Assembly: GCF_006861825.1 (NCBI RefSeq)
Contig: NZ_VDGI01000016.1
Span: forward strand, 1-64,000
Source: Psychrobacillus vulpis
GTDB taxonomy: Bacteria; Bacillota; Bacilli; Bacillales_A; Planococcaceae
Reading direction: 5' to 3'
DNA length: 64,000 bases
Below the pieces are notes generated by a model that saw only the letters and a list, made by a program, of their open reading frames with translations, had not been told where the DNA came from and ran no database searches. Below are positions 60,168-64,000 of this stretch, one piece after another (position 1 is the stretch's first letter; every line of letters starts with the position of its first letter). The position numbers and the translations under genes are program-made.

Positions 60168-60980
60168 TTACCAAGTTGCTATTGGATCGAACTTGTAAAC
60201 TTCCGAAAGTGTGTGTAGTGCTTCTACCAAGTCTTGCGTATGTTCACCGTTTCGTCCGTTTTTTGTAGGCTTATCCGATATCTTTGGTACTTCCATTTGA
60301 AGCGCTGCAAATACTGGTTCGATACTTGCATTCCATTTATCTCTCAAACTCTCTTCACTACTTATTAATCTACTTTTTTCGATTAATAATTTTTCGTTTC
60401 CATAAGAGAACACATCACCAAAATCATCCATAACCTTTTTGATAGCTTCGTCCATTTTCTTTTTCGCAACATCTGTAGAGCTAAGTAATTGCTTAAACCA
60501 CGTTTCCCAATGAAGCCTGTGATAATAAAGCTCCATTCTCACTTTTACTGCAGTGTCTGCAAGTGGGCTATACGAGCTTTCACATAAAGAATCGATTTTT
60601 ATCTTTTTCGCCTGTGTGTAAAAATAACTTCTGACAACTTGATATGCCCAATCATATAAGGGGGTTTCCATATAATAGCCTTCACCGTTCACTCGCTCCA
60701 TCAAAACGCTGTTTTTTCTGTCCAGTGCAGGACGTGAATGGGCAAGATCATCCGCATTTCCTACTCCTAAATCTTCGAGTAATTTATAGAACATAGCTGC
60801 ATGACCCATGCTGTCTTGGCTAATGGAAGAAGAAGCGACGTCTTCTTCTATATGGGGAGCGAGTCCGAGCCATTCAGATCCACGATAGGCGTACAAGAAA
60901 TCATCATCGGCAAGTTGAAATAATAAGCTCGTTATTGCTTCTTTATACTCCTGGCTCATGACTGTTTCATTTTCATTCAT
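60168..60980 (-). CDS. paaC: phenylacetyl-CoA epoxidase structural subunit PaaC
   Basis: The 270-aa ferritin-like protein is the non-catalytic partner of PaaA in the multicomponent monooxygenase. The expected WLGLAPHIEEDVASSSISQDSMGHAAMFYKLL is present (in pieces), and the full diiron ligand set is absent, as in other PaaC proteins. Its ATG overlaps the stop of paaB (ATGA). Confidence 0.93.
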   Translation of the reverse strand: MNENETVMSQEYKEAITSLLFQLADDDFLYAYRGSEWLGLAPHIEEDVASSSISQDSMGHAAMFYKLLEDLGVGNADDLAHSRPALDRKNSVLMERVNGEGYYMETPLYDWAYQVVRSYFYTQAKKIKIDSLCESSYSPLADTAVKVRMELYYHRLHWETWFKQLLSSTDVAKKKMDEAIKKVMDDFGDVFSYGNEKLLIEKSRLISSEESLRDKWNASIEPVFAALQMEVPKISDKPTKNGRNGEHTQDLVEALHTLSEVYKFDPIATW

Positions 60981-61324
60981 TTACGCTCTCCTCCCCATGA
61001 TAGAATCTCTTTTTCATCCAATATTTGCTGCTCGTACTGACGCCATTTTTTCTTTAAGTAACCATAGCCTTTTGTTGTCCGATAATCCTTATTGTCAAGT
61101 CTGCCAAGCGTCATCTTCTCTTCTACATCCATCTTTCGAATATTCTTTCGATTCACAATCCAAATGTCAGCAACCGGTTCACGTCTCATGAAGTTTTCCT
61201 GTGCCAAAATAAATGCCATATCTTCATTTGGAGCTAATAAGCTAAATTGGTGTTGGAAAGCAGAACTTGGCGTTCGCTTGCTAAAGACTTCATATTCTTG
61301 ATAAAATGTTTTCTCTTCGGTCAT
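60977..61324 (-). CDS. paaB: phenylacetyl-CoA epoxidase subunit PaaB
   Basis: The 115-aa small subunit shows the family's F-x-K-R-TPSSAFQHQFSLLAPNEDMAFILAQENFMRREPVADIWIV pattern (in pieces); it bridges PaaA-PaaC dimers. It lies 18 bases after paaA and overlaps paaC. Confidence 0.94.
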   Translation of the reverse strand: MTEEKTFYQEYEVFSKRTPSSAFQHQFSLLAPNEDMAFILAQENFMRREPVADIWIVNRKNIRKMDVEEKMTLGRLDNKDYRTTKGYGYLKKKWRQYEQQILDEKEILSWGGERK

Positions 61325-61342
61325 TTATTCTGCCTCCTTTCG

Positions 61343-62296
61343 CTAGGTGACTTTCACGCTCAGTGCATCGCGCACCCATGCATTATTTTCGTAAGATGAC
61401 CTTCGTAAGTTCAGACGTGCATGTGAACGTGGTCCCCCGTTTTTTATGATTTTCTTAAATTCATTCCAATCCGGCTGTTTATAAGACCAAAGCTTACTCT
61501 CTTCATCAAAACGGATTGTCGGATCCGGAATGGTCAAACCAAGTGATAAAATACGCGGAATGTATTTATCAAAAAAGAGTTGTCTAAATTCTTCGTTTGT
61601 TTTAGTGCGAATTTTATATTTAATCGTCAAGTCTTGTTTCGAAGATCCTGTCGTCTCTTTGCTTGCCGGTCCAAAGAACATTAGTAGAGCTTCCCACCAG
61701 CGATTGAGAGATTCCTGAATCATTGCCTTTTGCTCATCTGTACCTTCAGCGAGAGCCATGATAATCGATTCACCATGTTGAGCATGGAACACCTCTTCTG
61801 CACAAATTCTCTGTAGTGCTCTTGCATACGGTCCGTAAGAAGCCCCAAGCATATTTGTTTGTGTAATAATAGCAGCTCCATCAACGAGCCAACCTATAAT
61901 TCCAGCGTCCGCCCAAGTTTTCGTTTCCATATGGAAAACGTTATGGAATTTCAAATCCCCATTAAATAAGTCTTGCATTATATCTCCACGATTTTTTCCA
62001 TAAGGAACAAGTAAGTCTTCCGTTACCCGCAAAAGCAACTGGCCATGACCCATTTCATCTTGCACTTTTGCCATAATGCCAAGCTTTCTATTTAATGAAG
62101 GAGCTTTAGGTACCCATTCTTTCTCAGGAAGTGCCCCCATTATTTCACTAATGCCATGCATTGAAATCAATCTAATCAATGTCAGTCTGTATTCTTCTGG
62201 CATCCAATCATCTGCTTCAATCTTGTCGCCACGTTCAATTCGCTGCATGAAATGAGCCAATTGTTCTTCTTCTGCCGCATTTTGCAAATTGGTCAT
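61343..62296 (-). CDS. paaA: phenylacetyl-CoA epoxidase catalytic subunit PaaA
   Basis: The 317-aa diiron subunit carries both E-x2-H pairs, KVQDEMGHGQLL (about residue 80) and RICAEEVFHAQHGES (about 165), that hold the iron site. It inserts one O of O2 into the ring of phenylacetyl-CoA, giving the 1,2-epoxide. First of the paaABCD block. About 120 bases separate it from the ferredoxin gene; this AT-rich gap could hold a secondary promoter. Confidence 0.95.
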   Translation of the reverse strand: MTNLQNAAEEEQLAHFMQRIERGDKIEADDWMPEEYRLTLIRLISMHGISEIMGALPEKEWVPKAPSLNRKLGIMAKVQDEMGHGQLLLRVTEDLLVPYGKNRGDIMQDLFNGDLKFHNVFHMETKTWADAGIIGWLVDGAAIITQTNMLGASYGPYARALQRICAEEVFHAQHGESIIMALAEGTDEQKAMIQESLNRWWEALLMFFGPASKETTGSSKQDLTIKYKIRTKTNEEFRQLFFDKYIPRILSLGLTIPDPTIRFDEESKLWSYKQPDWNEFKKIIKNGGPRSHARLNLRRSSYENNAWVRDALSVKVT

Positions 62297-62416
62297 ATCT
62301 AACCCCCCTTAATAAAGTTATGCCTTTAAATGATTGCATATAACGATTTAATGACGTTATAACAATATAACGTTATATATTTAAGAATGATGTTAGTCTA
62401 TAAAAATTAGCCCACT

Positions 62417-63698
<1,282 letters not shown>

Positions 63699-63724
63699 AC
63701 AGACTTCCTCCTTCTGAGTATGAA

Positions 63725-64000
63725 TTACACACCTATTACATTTTTATCTCGATAATCTATAACTCGAATCGCTTTTCCTTCAGATCTTGGTATCGTTTTA
63801 GGACTATTGAAAACAATATCCATAGACACTAAACAGCTCGATTTTAATGAACTTTGAATTTCTAATTTCAGTTGGGTTACTTGTGAATCGTTTAAATCAC
63901 CATTGATTTTTTCATAGAGATTATTATCTATTTCTACATGTAGTTCCGCGATGTCCATCACGTCTTTTCTAATTAAATGAATTTGATAATGAGGGACAAG
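63725..64000 (-). CDS. paaK: phenylacetate-CoA ligase, C-terminal part (cut by the window edge)
   Basis: The open frame runs off the right edge: 92 codons read [20 protein letters not shown] and, near the end, [17 protein letters not shown]. This is the C-terminal AMP-binding (AMP_binding_C_2) domain of PaaK, whose 'LPRSEGKAxRVxD' ending is characteristic. PaaK activates phenylacetate to phenylacetyl-CoA with ATP. The remainder of the gene, with the adenylation domain, lies outside. It starts the visible paa operon, 27 bases before the reductase. Confidence 0.88.
   Translation of the reverse strand, partial: LVPHYQIHLIRKDVMDIAELHVEIDNNLYEKINGDLNDSQVTQLKLEIQSSLKSSCLVSMDIVFNSPKTIPRSEGKAIRVIDYRDKNVIGV

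Overview
The window looks like the chromosome of a low-GC Gram-positive of the Bacillales, most likely a Planococcaceae/Lysinibacillus-Psychrobacillus-Sporosarcina type organism. This rests on the AT-rich sequence, strong GGAGG-type ribosome binding sites with frequent TTG/GTG starts, a T-box leader, CzcD/CzrA, a cre site, a Sporosarcina/Lysinibacillus-type phenylalanine dehydrogenase and a Bacillus-type paa cluster. The genus is an inference. No rRNA, tRNA, CRISPR array or prophage was seen.

Layout. 1-8.3 kb is an accessory zone: a lipid-anchored transglycosylase, the czcD-czrA zinc/cobalt/cadmium module with a clear operator, and single genes (alpha/beta hydrolase, acetyltransferases, DinB protein, small decayed ORFs). 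These are separated by a recurrent 34-bp imperfect palindrome and by remnants of insertion sequences. 8.1-10.2 kb holds a BltD-like acetyltransferase with what looks like a translational attenuator, and a T-box-controlled class II lysyl-tRNA synthetase. 10.2-31 kb carries orphan Opp-type permeases, a short Rel-like HD/TGS protein with a coupled leader ORF, an M48 membrane protease, an ArsR-MFS pair, a nucleotidyltransferase-phosphatase pair, argGH, an old-yellow-enzyme reductase, and a run of single-gene acetyltransferase, Nudix and SRPBCC genes.

From 31 kb to the end the window is an aromatic-compound catabolic region, almost all on the minus strand. (i) An hpa cluster (38.7 to 31.1 kb) breaks down 4-hydroxyphenylacetate by homoprotocatechuate meta cleavage. 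(ii) A TrpXYZ-like ABC transporter lies at 38.9-41.7 kb. (iii) An operon at 48.5-42.1 kb encodes a thioesterase, phenylalanine dehydrogenase and a complete 2-oxoacid dehydrogenase complex (E1alpha, E1beta, E2, E3). It suggests a direct route phenylalanine -> phenylpyruvate -> phenylacetyl-CoA. (iv) The paa cluster (64 to 52.2 kb) has paaK, a ferredoxin reductase plus ferredoxin in place of paaE, paaABCD, an EthD-like protein, paaF/G-type crotonases, an aldehyde dehydrogenase, paaH, paaJ and the repressor PaaX. Together, (iii) feeds phenylacetyl-CoA into (iv), and (i) handles the hydroxylated (tyrosine-derived) branch.

The most unusual structural material is a family of small mobile elements with GGCACTGAAAAA-type ends and 9-bp target duplications. 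They are nested inside 115-bp palindromic intergenic repeats and, at 50.6-52.0 kb, inside a broken IS1182-family element that carries the same ends.
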